A DNA stretch of 64,000 nt from Kribbella sp. VKM Ac-2568 (GTDB lineage: Bacteria > Actinomycetota > Actinomycetes > Propionibacteriales > Kribbellaceae). The DNA is taken from NCBI RefSeq assembly GCF_004345365.1, contig NZ_SLVF01000024.1, positions 1 to 64,000 on the forward strand. Direction: 5' to 3'. Position 1 is the first letter of the stretch; the number at the start of each line of letters is the position of its first letter. Positions 34,852 through 42,421 of the stretch are shown here, piece after piece. Position numbers and translations under genes: made by a program. The notes under the pieces were generated by a model, which was given only the letters and a program-made list of their open reading frames with translations, was not told where the DNA came from and searched no databases.

Positions 34852-35610
34852 ATGACCACTATCAGCGCGGGCCCGGACTCCACCTCCGACTCCCCCGGCG
34901 TCCGGCACGTCAAGCGGCCGACGCCCCTGCGTGAGTCGGTCTACGAGGCACTCACGGAGATGATCATCGACGGCACCCTCGAGCGCGGCCGGCACCTCGT
35001 CGAGGTCGAGCTGGCCGGCATGCTGGGCGTGTCCCGGCAGCCCGTCCGGGAGGCCCTCCAGCGGCTCAACAACGAGGGCTGGGTGGACCTGCGGCCCGGT
35101 TTCGGCGCGATGGTGCACGTGCCCGCCGAGGACGAGGTCGACCAACTGCTCGCGGCCCGCGCGGCGCTGGAGTCGGAGTCGGCGCGCCTCGCCGCCCGCA
35201 ACCCCGACAAGGACGCGGTGGCGAAGCTGAAGGACCTCTGCAAGATCGGCGCGAGCCTGCAGGAGTCCGGCGACATCGACGGTGCGGTTCGGACCAACGG
35301 CGAGCTGCACGGGCTGATCACCGAGATGTCGGGGAACCGCTTCCTGGTGGACTTCGCCGGCCAGGTGGACCGCCGGGTCCGCTGGTACTACACGCCTGTG
35401 GCGCCCGTGCGCGGCGCGGCCTCCTGGCGCGAGCACAGCCGACTGGTGAAGGCGATCAGCGACGGCGACGAGGACAAGGCCGCGCAGATCATGCGGGAGC
35501 ACACCGAGCACACCCGCAAGGCGTACCACGACCTGCGGAGCGCCGCGGCGCCCGAGGAGGGCCTCGTCATCGAGAAGAAGACCACCCGGCGCCGCCGCAG
35601 CGCCGAGTGA
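34852..35610 (+). CDS. GntR-family (FadR/FCD subfamily) regulator
   Basis: 252 residues from ATG 34852 with GGAAGGA upstream. The winged helix is visible: TPLRESVYEALTEMIIDGTL, then VELAGMLGVSRQPVREALQR and NNEGWVDLRPGFGAMV. The FCD ligand domain follows (DQLLAARAALESESARLAAR ... NGELHGLITEMSGN ... WREHSRLVKAISDGDEDKAA) with the Asp/His metal-carboxylate pocket pattern. FadR-type regulators commonly sense small carboxylates such as glycolate, lactate or oxalate derivatives. It is the obvious candidate controller of the surrounding acid-catabolism genes. The tail KKTTRRRRSAE is basic. Confidence 0.9.
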   Translation: MTTISAGPDSTSDSPGVRHVKRPTPLRESVYEALTEMIIDGTLERGRHLVEVELAGMLGVSRQPVREALQRLNNEGWVDLRPGFGAMVHVPAEDEVDQLLAARAALESESARLAARNPDKDAVAKLKDLCKIGASLQESGDIDGAVRTNGELHGLITEMSGNRFLVDFAGQVDRRVRWYYTPVAPVRGAASWREHSRLVKAISDGDEDKAAQIMREHTEHTRKAYHDLRSAAAPEEGLVIEKKTTRRRRSAE

Positions 35611-35612
35611 AC

Positions 35613-35644
35613 CACCTGTACTGCGGCGTACCGCAGTACAGGTG
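35613..35644. terminator. Perfect 14-bp terminator hairpin
   Basis: CACCTGTACTGCGG and CCGCAGTACAGGTG pair perfectly around CGTA. It lies immediately past the gntR stop codon and before the end of the convergent TerC gene, so it can serve both strands. Confidence 0.85.
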
Positions 35645-35660
35645 ATCCACGAGGAGCCGG

Positions 35661-36650
35661 TCACTCGGCGGAGACCTCCTCCGCCACGGGGACCGGCTCC
35701 TTCGTTTCCGCCCGCTCGTCGCGATGGGACTTCACCAGGCTGGCGACGGCGGTGACGGTGAGCGTGCCGAGGATGATCGCCAGCGAGACCAGGATCGGGA
35801 TCTCCGGCGCCCAGGAGACGCCGTGGTGGTGCAACGCCTCGAGGATCAGCTTGACGCCGATGAAGCCCAGTACGACCGACAGCCCGTAGGACAGGTAGAC
35901 GAGCCGGTCCAGCAGGCCGCCGATCAGGAAGAACAGTTGCCGCAGGCCCATCAGCGCGAAGGCGTTCGCGGTGAACACCAGGTAGGCGTGCTGGGTGAGC
36001 CCGAAGATGGCCGGGATCGAGTCGAGCGCGAACAGCAGGTCGGTGGTCCCGATCGCGATCATCACGATCAGCATCGGGGTGGCGAACCGCTTGCCATCGA
36101 CGCGGGTGGTCAGCCGGGCCTCGTGGTACCCCTCGGTGGTCGGCAGCACCTTGCGGACCTTGACCAGGACGATGTTCTCCTTGAACTCGTCCTCCTCCTT
36201 CGAGGTGGCCAGCTTCCAGGCGGTGAAGAGCAGGAACGCGCCGAAGAGGTAGAAGACCCAGTTGAAGTGCGCGATCGCCTCGGCGCCGATCGCGATGAAG
36301 ATGCCGCGCATCACCAGGGCGAGCGCGACGCCGACCAGCAGCACCTTCTGCTGGTACTGCCGGGGGACGGCGAACCGGCCCATGATGATGATGAAGACGA
36401 ACAGGTTGTCGACCGACAGCGAGTACTCCGTCAGCCAGCCGGCGAAGAACTCCCCGCCGGCCTCGCCGCCGGCGACCAGGGTCAGCCCGACGCCGAAGGC
36501 CAGCGCGATGCCGACGTAGAAGGACACCCACAGGGTCGCCTCGCGCAGGGACGGTTCGTGCGGCTTCCTCGCGACGATGAGGAAGTCCAGCACCAGCAGG
36601 GCCAGCAGGGCGGCGATGGTGATGATCCACGCCGACATCGATACGTGCAT
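35661..36650 (-). CDS. TerC-family integral membrane protein
   Basis: 329 residues from ATG 36650 with GTGGAGGAG upstream. Nine or so helices with TerC signatures: TEYSLSVDNLFVFIIIMGRF (S-x-D-N in the first conserved block) and IAIGTTDLLFALDSIPAIFG (the second D-S-I-P block). TerC/Alx-type proteins are linked to tellurite resistance and, more generally, to manganese or calcium handling at the membrane. It is convergent with gntR and follows a permease group; any tie to acid catabolism is only by position. Confidence 0.92.
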   Translation of the reverse strand: MHVSMSAWIITIAALLALLVLDFLIVARKPHEPSLREATLWVSFYVGIALAFGVGLTLVAGGEAGGEFFAGWLTEYSLSVDNLFVFIIIMGRFAVPRQYQQKVLLVGVALALVMRGIFIAIGAEAIAHFNWVFYLFGAFLLFTAWKLATSKEEDEFKENIVLVKVRKVLPTTEGYHEARLTTRVDGKRFATPMLIVMIAIGTTDLLFALDSIPAIFGLTQHAYLVFTANAFALMGLRQLFFLIGGLLDRLVYLSYGLSVVLGFIGVKLILEALHHHGVSWAPEIPILVSLAIILGTLTVTAVASLVKSHRDERAETKEPVPVAEEVSAE

Positions 36651-36725
36651 GAGCTCCTCCACTTGGATATGCGGCCGCCCGCGGCTGTTGATGGACAGAC
36701 GCGGGCGGCTGAGGGGCAGACAGTG

Positions 36726-37283
36726 CTAGGCGGTGCGTTCCCGCCTCTTGCTGCGATGACGGTCGGTGGCCGCCTTGCGTTCGGCCAGTGAGTCGGCGAG
36801 CTCGACGTACTGCGCGACGACCCAGCGGGCGTACAGGTTGTGGTCCAGGATCCTCGGCCACCAATGCCGGCCGAGTTGTTCGTGCATCCAGATGAACCCG
36901 ATCGCGAAGCCCATGCTGAGCAGGGCCCGGAACGCGAGGAACTTCCACGGTTCCGCCGGCAGCCCCGGCGTACCGGCCACGGTCCACTCGGTGACCACCG
37001 AGTGTGCCAACAGGGCGAGCGGGAACCCGATCGCCCAGTAGACCGCCGCCGGGGCGAACACGCCGGCGGGGATCCTGCCGAGCGCCAGCAGGACGGCGTA
37101 CCCGGCTCCGAACAGTGCGAGTGGGATCGCCAGGCCGAGGCCGGTGACCAGCGCCCAGCCGATGGGCCGGCCGACAAACGCGGCCAACCCACCGGCGACG
37201 AGGCCGGCTGCGATTCCCACACTTGCGGCGGGCACGGAGAACTCCGCCAACTGCCGAACCTTCGCGCTGTCGGTGACAGTCAT
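36726..37283 (-). CDS. Small membrane protein coupled to the Nramp-like transporter
   Basis: 185 residues from ATG 37283, only two bases after the transporter stop. It has four hydrophobic segments (VPAASVGIAAGLVAGGLAAF, GWALVTGLGLAIPLALFGAG, AVYWAIGFPLALLAHS, FRALLSMGFAIGFIWMHEQL) and a basic cytoplasmic tail (ERKAATDRHRSKRRERTA). I do not recognise a family. Tight spacing suggests an accessory subunit of the transporter. Confidence 0.65.
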   Translation of the reverse strand: MTVTDSAKVRQLAEFSVPAASVGIAAGLVAGGLAAFVGRPIGWALVTGLGLAIPLALFGAGYAVLLALGRIPAGVFAPAAVYWAIGFPLALLAHSVVTEWTVAGTPGLPAEPWKFLAFRALLSMGFAIGFIWMHEQLGRHWWPRILDHNLYARWVVAQYVELADSLAERKAATDRHRSKRRERTA

Positions 37284-37285
37284 GG

Positions 37286-38785
37286 TCAGCCCACAACCAC
37301 GCCGAAGCGAACCAGGCTGTAGAACAACATGCCCAGGTAGAACACCGCGCCGAAGCCGATGATCACGTTCCGGATCGGACCGGGCCGGATCGGTTTGGGC
37401 AGCAACTTGTTGTTCACCAGGAGCAACACGATGCAGTAGGCGCCCATCGCGAAGGTGGACAGGAAGGCGAGGATGTCCAGGATTCCCGCCGGACCGTCGG
37501 CCGGCCCGAACAGCAGGATCAGGATGCCGAAGGTGATCACACCCCACAGGAACCCGGCGTACAGACGCGACATCGAGAAGCGCTTGGCGCCCGGGATGAA
37601 GTAGTACGTCATGTCCGCCTGGCCCCGGGAGAACGAGTCGAACAGACCCAGAGTGGCGTTCAGGCCGATCAGGGCGATGAAGGCGAAGAACAGGGTGCCG
37701 AGGATCGGGCTGCCGGCCGAGGCGAAGGCGTCCGACATGGCCTTCAGCGCGGCCTCCCGGTCACCTCCCTCGATCAGCCCCGCCACGTCCGGATTCTCCC
37801 GGGCCGCCGACATGGCCAGCACGGTGAACGAGATCGTGACGAGCATCGTGATGCCCCAGAAGAGCAGCAGCGCGTCGAAGGTGACCCACTTGCGCCAGCC
37901 CTTCCACTTCTGCAGCTCCTCGGGGTTCTCGGTGTCGAACATGTAGCCCCGCGACGGCATCGACTCCGCCTCGTCCGCCGACCGCAGGCCGCGGATCTTC
38001 GGGATGTGGGCGCCCATGCCGGCCCCGCTGTCGCGCAGCTGCAGCGTGTACCACATCTGCTGCATGCCGGACGGGCCGGCGAAGGCGATCGATCCGACCA
38101 GGATCGGGAACCAGGCCTCCGACAACGCCTTGTCCGGCAGGAAGCCGAACGCGAACATGCCGGAGATGGTCTGGGCCAGGTCGTCCCAGCTGCCCACGAT
38201 CGCCGCGATGATCGACGTACCGACCACCAGGAAGCCGATCAGCAGGCCGAGCAGCTTCTCCAGGAAGTTGTAGATCACCGACAGCATGCTGAACAGCACC
38301 CCGACGAAGACCAGCGCCACGCAGGCTGTGGCCTGCCATGGAATGCCGGTTATCTCCTCGAAGGCGGCCGCACCGGCCGAGAGGTGTCCCGGCCAGATGT
38401 AGATCAGGATCGCCGCGACGTAGAAGAACCACATCAACGGTTTGAACACCCGGGCGGCGCCGAAGAAGATGCTCTCACCGGTCGCCATCGCGTACCGGGC
38501 CATCTCCAGCAGCACGAACGCCTGCAGGGTGACACCGACCATGAACAGCCACCGGATGTCCGGACCGAACACCAGGACGAGCCGGGGCCACATGTAGGAC
38601 TCACCCATGCCGACGCCCAGCGCGACCAGGAAGACGGTCGGACCGAGGATGTGCAGAGAGGGCGGTGCCTTCGGCAGCGCGCGGATCGGCATCGGCTCGA
38701 GTCGGCCTGCCTTCCAGACCCGTTCGGTGCCAACCGCTGACCTGGGCTCTTCGGGTACTTCAGAGGTCTTGCTTGTGACGTCCAA
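37286..38785 (-). CDS. Nramp-superfamily transporter lacking canonical metal-site motifs
   Basis: 499 residues if TTG 38785 is the start; AAGGAG lies six bases upstream of it, whereas ATG-type codons inside are too far in. About eleven helices with Nramp/APC-fold topology. In the first helix the canonical D-P-G-N is replaced by ALGVGMGESYMWPRL, and in the sixth the M-P-H region reads AFAGPSGMQQMWY, so the divalent-metal site is absent. Position at the end of an acyl-CoA transferase/lyase operon suggests uptake of an organic acid or another non-metal substrate, which is inference. Confidence 0.7.
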   Translation of the reverse strand: MDVTSKTSEVPEEPRSAVGTERVWKAGRLEPMPIRALPKAPPSLHILGPTVFLVALGVGMGESYMWPRLVLVFGPDIRWLFMVGVTLQAFVLLEMARYAMATGESIFFGAARVFKPLMWFFYVAAILIYIWPGHLSAGAAAFEEITGIPWQATACVALVFVGVLFSMLSVIYNFLEKLLGLLIGFLVVGTSIIAAIVGSWDDLAQTISGMFAFGFLPDKALSEAWFPILVGSIAFAGPSGMQQMWYTLQLRDSGAGMGAHIPKIRGLRSADEAESMPSRGYMFDTENPEELQKWKGWRKWVTFDALLLFWGITMLVTISFTVLAMSAARENPDVAGLIEGGDREAALKAMSDAFASAGSPILGTLFFAFIALIGLNATLGLFDSFSRGQADMTYYFIPGAKRFSMSRLYAGFLWGVITFGILILLFGPADGPAGILDILAFLSTFAMGAYCIVLLLVNNKLLPKPIRPGPIRNVIIGFGAVFYLGMLFYSLVRFGVVVG

Positions 38786-38899
38786 GGCGGACTCCTTAGA
38801 TCGACGCCAGCTGACGGGACTTATCGCTCCCCCGTGCACTCCTCCCGGACCAAACGCATCACCGTCTCTCTTGGGATCAAGTCGTCTTCTTGCGGCTGA

Positions 38900-41044
38900 C
38901 TAGGAACCGAGCGGCCCCGCGTTTCGGGCCCATCGGTACTTCGCGCCGAGCACCTGGACCGGCGTCTCGGTGGTGTACGGGTAGGCGACCACGCCGTGCT
39001 CGAACAGGTACTGGCTGGCCTCCTCGACCTCGACATCACCGGACAGCGAGGCGACCACCGGCTTGTCGATGCCCTTCGCGCGGTACTCCTCGACGACCTC
39101 GGCGACGAGCTTCGCGAACACCATCGGCGGCGTCACGATCGTGTGCCAGTAGCCCAGGATCAGCGCGTGGATCCGCTCGTCCTCGAGCCCGAGCGCCACC
39201 GTGTTCCGGTACGTCGACGGCGGCTCGCCGCCGGTGATGTCCACCGGGTTGCCGGAGGCACCGAACGGCGGGATGAACTTCTTGAACGCGGCGTCCAGGT
39301 CGGCCGGCATCGACATCAGCTGCAGGCCGTTGTCGACACAGGCGTCCGACAGCAGGACGCCCGAGCCACCCGCGCCGGTGATGATGACGACGTTCTCACC
39401 CTTCGGCGTCGGCAGCAACGGGATGCCCCGGGCGTACTGGAGCATCTCGTTCAGCCCCGGGGCGCGGACCACGCCGCTCTGCCGCAGGATGTCGTCGTAG
39501 ACCTTGTCGTTGCCGGCCAGCGCGCCCGTGTGCGAGCTCGCGGCCCGGGCGCCCATGTCGGTCCGCCCTGCCTTGAGCACGACGACCGGCTTCTTCTTCG
39601 ACACCCGCGCCGCCGTCTCGGCGAACGCCCGGCCGTCCTTGAGGTCTTCCAGGTGCATGGCGATCAGGTTGGTGTTGTCGTCGGTCTCGAAGAACGTCAG
39701 TAGGTCATCTTCGTCGATATCGGCCTTGTTGCCTACCCCAACGATCGCGGAGACGCCCATCCGGCTGGACCGGCTGAAGCCCAGGATCGCCATCCCGATG
39801 CCTCCGCTCTGCGATGAGAGCGCGACACTGCCCTTGACGTCGTACGGCGTGCAGAACGTCGCGCAGAGGTTCTCCGGCAGGTAGTAGTAGCCGTAGATGT
39901 TCGGCCCGAGGATCCGCACGTCGTGCTTCTTCGCGATCGCGACGACCTCGTCCTGGAGTTCCTGCTCACCGGTCTCGGCGAACCCCGACGGGATCAGGAT
40001 CGCCCCGGCGACACCCTTCTGGCCGCACTGCTCGAGCGCGCCGCCGACGAACTTGGCCGGTACGGCGAACACCGCGACGTCCACGTCGCCCGGCACGTCG
40101 GTGATGCTCGGGAACGCCTTCAGCCCGAGCACCTCGCCGCCCTTGGGGTTGATCGGGTAGATCTCGCCCTGGTAGCCGCCGTTGACCAGGTTCTTCATCA
40201 CCGAGTTGCCGATCTTGCCGGCCTCGTTCGAAGCGCCGATCACGGCCACCGCCCGGGGCTTCATGATCCGGGTCATCGCGGTCTGGATCTCTTCCTGGCT
40301 GTAGCGGTCCACCGGCTTGCCGGCCTCGGCGTCCACGATGATCCGGAAGTCCACCGCGGTGGCGCCGTCCGGCCCGGCCAGCACCGGGTTCAGGTCGACC
40401 TCGGCGAACTGCGGGAAATCCCCGACCAGGTCCGACAGCTTGCTGATGATCGCCGCGATGGCGTCCTTGTCGACCGGCTTGGCCCCGCGGACGCCGTTCA
40501 GCATCTCGTGCGCGCTGATCCCGTCGACCATCGAGCGGGCTTCTTCGGGCGTGGTCGGCGCCAGCCGGAATGTGACGTCCTTGAGCACCTCGACGAGCAC
40601 CCCACCGAGGCCGAAGGCAACGATCTTGCCGAAGGTCTGGTCGGTCACCGCGCCGACGATCACCTCCTGGACGTCACCGTCGGTGACCAGCATCTTCTGC
40701 ACCTGCACGCCGGTGATGTCCGCGTCGGCCTTGTAGGCCTTCGCGTTCGCGACGATCTGCTGGTACGCCGTGACCGCGGCCTCGGCGCTGTCCACGCCGA
40801 CCACCACGCCGCCCGCGTCCGTCTTGTGCAGGATGTCAGGCGAGACGATCTTCAGCACGACCGGGAAACCGATCTCGGCCGCGAGTCCGGCTGCTCCCTC
40901 GGCGGTCGTGGCCAGCCCTTCGCCCGGCGTCGGGATGCCATAGGCGTCCGCGACCTGCTTGGCCTCGGGGGCACTCAGTGAGGTGCGGCCTTCCGCCAGA
41001 GCCTGGTCGAGGATCGACTGGACGGCTGCCTTGTCATATGTCAT
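38900..41044 (-). CDS. ADP-forming acyl-CoA synthetase (acetate-CoA ligase family), fused subunits
   Basis: 714 residues; GAGGAGCTCC precedes ATG 41044. The N-terminal ~240 residues are an ATP-grasp domain (SAPEAKQVADAYGIPTPGEG, FPVVLKIVSPDILHKTDAGG, FAEVDLNPVLAGPDG). Then follow a CoA-binding Rossmann domain (AVAVIGASNEAGKIGNSVMK) and succinyl-CoA-ligase-like domains with LSSQSGGIGMAILGF and the phospho-His motif ASSHTGALAGND. The beta-alpha order is the fused ACD layout. It would activate a carboxylic acid with ATP and CoA. Next to a formyl-CoA transferase it may prime the cycle with oxalate, formate or a 2-hydroxy acid. Confidence 0.85.
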   Translation of the reverse strand: MTYDKAAVQSILDQALAEGRTSLSAPEAKQVADAYGIPTPGEGLATTAEGAAGLAAEIGFPVVLKIVSPDILHKTDAGGVVVGVDSAEAAVTAYQQIVANAKAYKADADITGVQVQKMLVTDGDVQEVIVGAVTDQTFGKIVAFGLGGVLVEVLKDVTFRLAPTTPEEARSMVDGISAHEMLNGVRGAKPVDKDAIAAIISKLSDLVGDFPQFAEVDLNPVLAGPDGATAVDFRIIVDAEAGKPVDRYSQEEIQTAMTRIMKPRAVAVIGASNEAGKIGNSVMKNLVNGGYQGEIYPINPKGGEVLGLKAFPSITDVPGDVDVAVFAVPAKFVGGALEQCGQKGVAGAILIPSGFAETGEQELQDEVVAIAKKHDVRILGPNIYGYYYLPENLCATFCTPYDVKGSVALSSQSGGIGMAILGFSRSSRMGVSAIVGVGNKADIDEDDLLTFFETDDNTNLIAMHLEDLKDGRAFAETAARVSKKKPVVVLKAGRTDMGARAASSHTGALAGNDKVYDDILRQSGVVRAPGLNEMLQYARGIPLLPTPKGENVVIITGAGGSGVLLSDACVDNGLQLMSMPADLDAAFKKFIPPFGASGNPVDITGGEPPSTYRNTVALGLEDERIHALILGYWHTIVTPPMVFAKLVAEVVEEYRAKGIDKPVVASLSGDVEVEEASQYLFEHGVVAYPYTTETPVQVLGAKYRWARNAGPLGS

Positions 41045-41134
41045 GCCTGGAGCTCCTCAAAAGCGTGGTGGTTTGCTGCTTGCGTCCGGAGAACCGAGGG
41101 TCCTGACCCTCGTCCGTTCGGACGTTCGGGACGG

Positions 41135-42361
41135 TCAGACGACGCCGGCGGCCTTGAGTTCTTCGAGCTCTGCGGTGTCGATGCCGAGCCCGCCATAGAT
41201 GGCGGAGTTGTGTTCACCCAGGCCGGGCGAAGTCTCCACCTGGACGGGCGAGTCGGACAGCTTGATCGGGCAGCCGACGGTCTTGAAGGTGCCGCGCTGC
41301 GGGTGCTTCACCTCGACGACGGCGCCGAGCTCGGCCAGCGTCTCGTCCTCGATCAGTTCCCTGGTGGACAGGATCGGGCCGCACGGCACGTTCAGCGCGT
41401 TCAGCTTCTCCATCACCTCGAACTTGGTGTGCTGCTCGGTCCAGGTCTCGATCAGCGCGAACATCTTGTCGAGCTTGTCGAGCCGGGCGGCCGGCGTACT
41501 CCAGTCCGGGTCGTCGGCCAGCTCGGGCTTGCCGATCAGGTTCGCGATCGGGGCCCAGCCGGGCGGCTGGACGATCACGTAGATGTAGTCGTTCGGGCCG
41601 CCGGGCGCCGTCCGGACCGCCCAGCCGGGCTGACCGCCGCCGGACGCGTTGCCGGAGCGGGGCACCTCGTCGCCGAAGTTGTCGTTCGGGTACTCCTTGA
41701 GGGGCCCGTGGGCGAGCCGCTGCTGGTCGCGCAGCTTCACCCGGCTGAGGTTCAGCACGGCCTCCTGCATGGCGACGGAGACGCGCTGACCCTTGCCGGT
41801 GGCAACACGCTGGTAGAGCGCCGCCAGGATGCCCGCGACCAGGTGGATCCCCGTGCCGGAATCACCGATCTGAGCACCGGTGGCGGTCGGCGGGCCGTCC
41901 TCGAAGCCGGTCGTGCTCATCGCGCCGCCCATTGCCTGGGCGACCACCTCGTAGGCCTTGAAGTCCTCGTAACGGCCCGGGCCGAAGCCCTTGATCGAGG
42001 CGTAGATCAGTTCGGGGTTGATCAGCTGGAGGCGGTCCCAGGTGAAGCCCATCCGGTCGATGGCGCCGGGGGCGAAGTTCTCCACCAGGATGTCGGAGTT
42101 CTTCACCAGGTCGGTGAAGATCTCCTTGCCCCGCTCGGACTTCATGTTCAAGGTGATGCTGCGCTTGTTGCAGTTGAGCATGGTGAAGTAGAGGCTGTCG
42201 ACGTCCGGGAGGTCGCGCAACTGCTGGCGGGTGATGTCACCCGTCGGCGCCTCGAGCTTGACGACGTCGGCGCCGAGCCAGGCGAGGATCTGTGTGCAGG
42301 ACGGTCCGGACTGCACGTGCGTCATGTCGAGTACGCGAACACCTTCAAGGGCCTTACCCAT
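41135..42361 (-). CDS. frc: Formyl-CoA transferase (family III CoA transferase)
   Basis: 408 residues; GGAGGACC precedes ATG 42361. Close correspondence to Oxalobacter Frc is visible throughout: VRVLDMTHVQSGPSCTQILA, DSLYFTMLNCNKRSITLNMK, ENFAPGAIDRMGFTW, GDSGTGIHLVAGILAALYQR with the catalytic Asp near 167, RVSVAMQEAVLNLSRVKLRD, and the glycine loop SGGGQPGW. Frc moves CoA from formyl-CoA to oxalate. It lies between the ThDP lyase gene (60 bases upstream) and the acyl-CoA synthetase (90 bases downstream) in one operon. Other 2-hydroxy- or dicarboxylates as acceptors are possible. Confidence 0.88.
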   Translation of the reverse strand: MGKALEGVRVLDMTHVQSGPSCTQILAWLGADVVKLEAPTGDITRQQLRDLPDVDSLYFTMLNCNKRSITLNMKSERGKEIFTDLVKNSDILVENFAPGAIDRMGFTWDRLQLINPELIYASIKGFGPGRYEDFKAYEVVAQAMGGAMSTTGFEDGPPTATGAQIGDSGTGIHLVAGILAALYQRVATGKGQRVSVAMQEAVLNLSRVKLRDQQRLAHGPLKEYPNDNFGDEVPRSGNASGGGQPGWAVRTAPGGPNDYIYVIVQPPGWAPIANLIGKPELADDPDWSTPAARLDKLDKMFALIETWTEQHTKFEVMEKLNALNVPCGPILSTRELIEDETLAELGAVVEVKHPQRGTFKTVGCPIKLSDSPVQVETSPGLGEHNSAIYGGLGIDTAELEELKAAGVV

Positions 42362-42421
42362 AGTGGTCCTCCAGTACTGGGCGGCGGTACGCCGGGAGGG
42401 GCGTACCGCCGCCGGGGATCG

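Noticed and set aside
34816..37296. 826-residue open frame on the minus strand
   Set aside because: It runs antisense through the gntR gene and in another frame through TerC, both well supported by motifs and ribosome binding sites. The translation is Arg/Gly/Pro-rich, typical of high-GC shadow frames.
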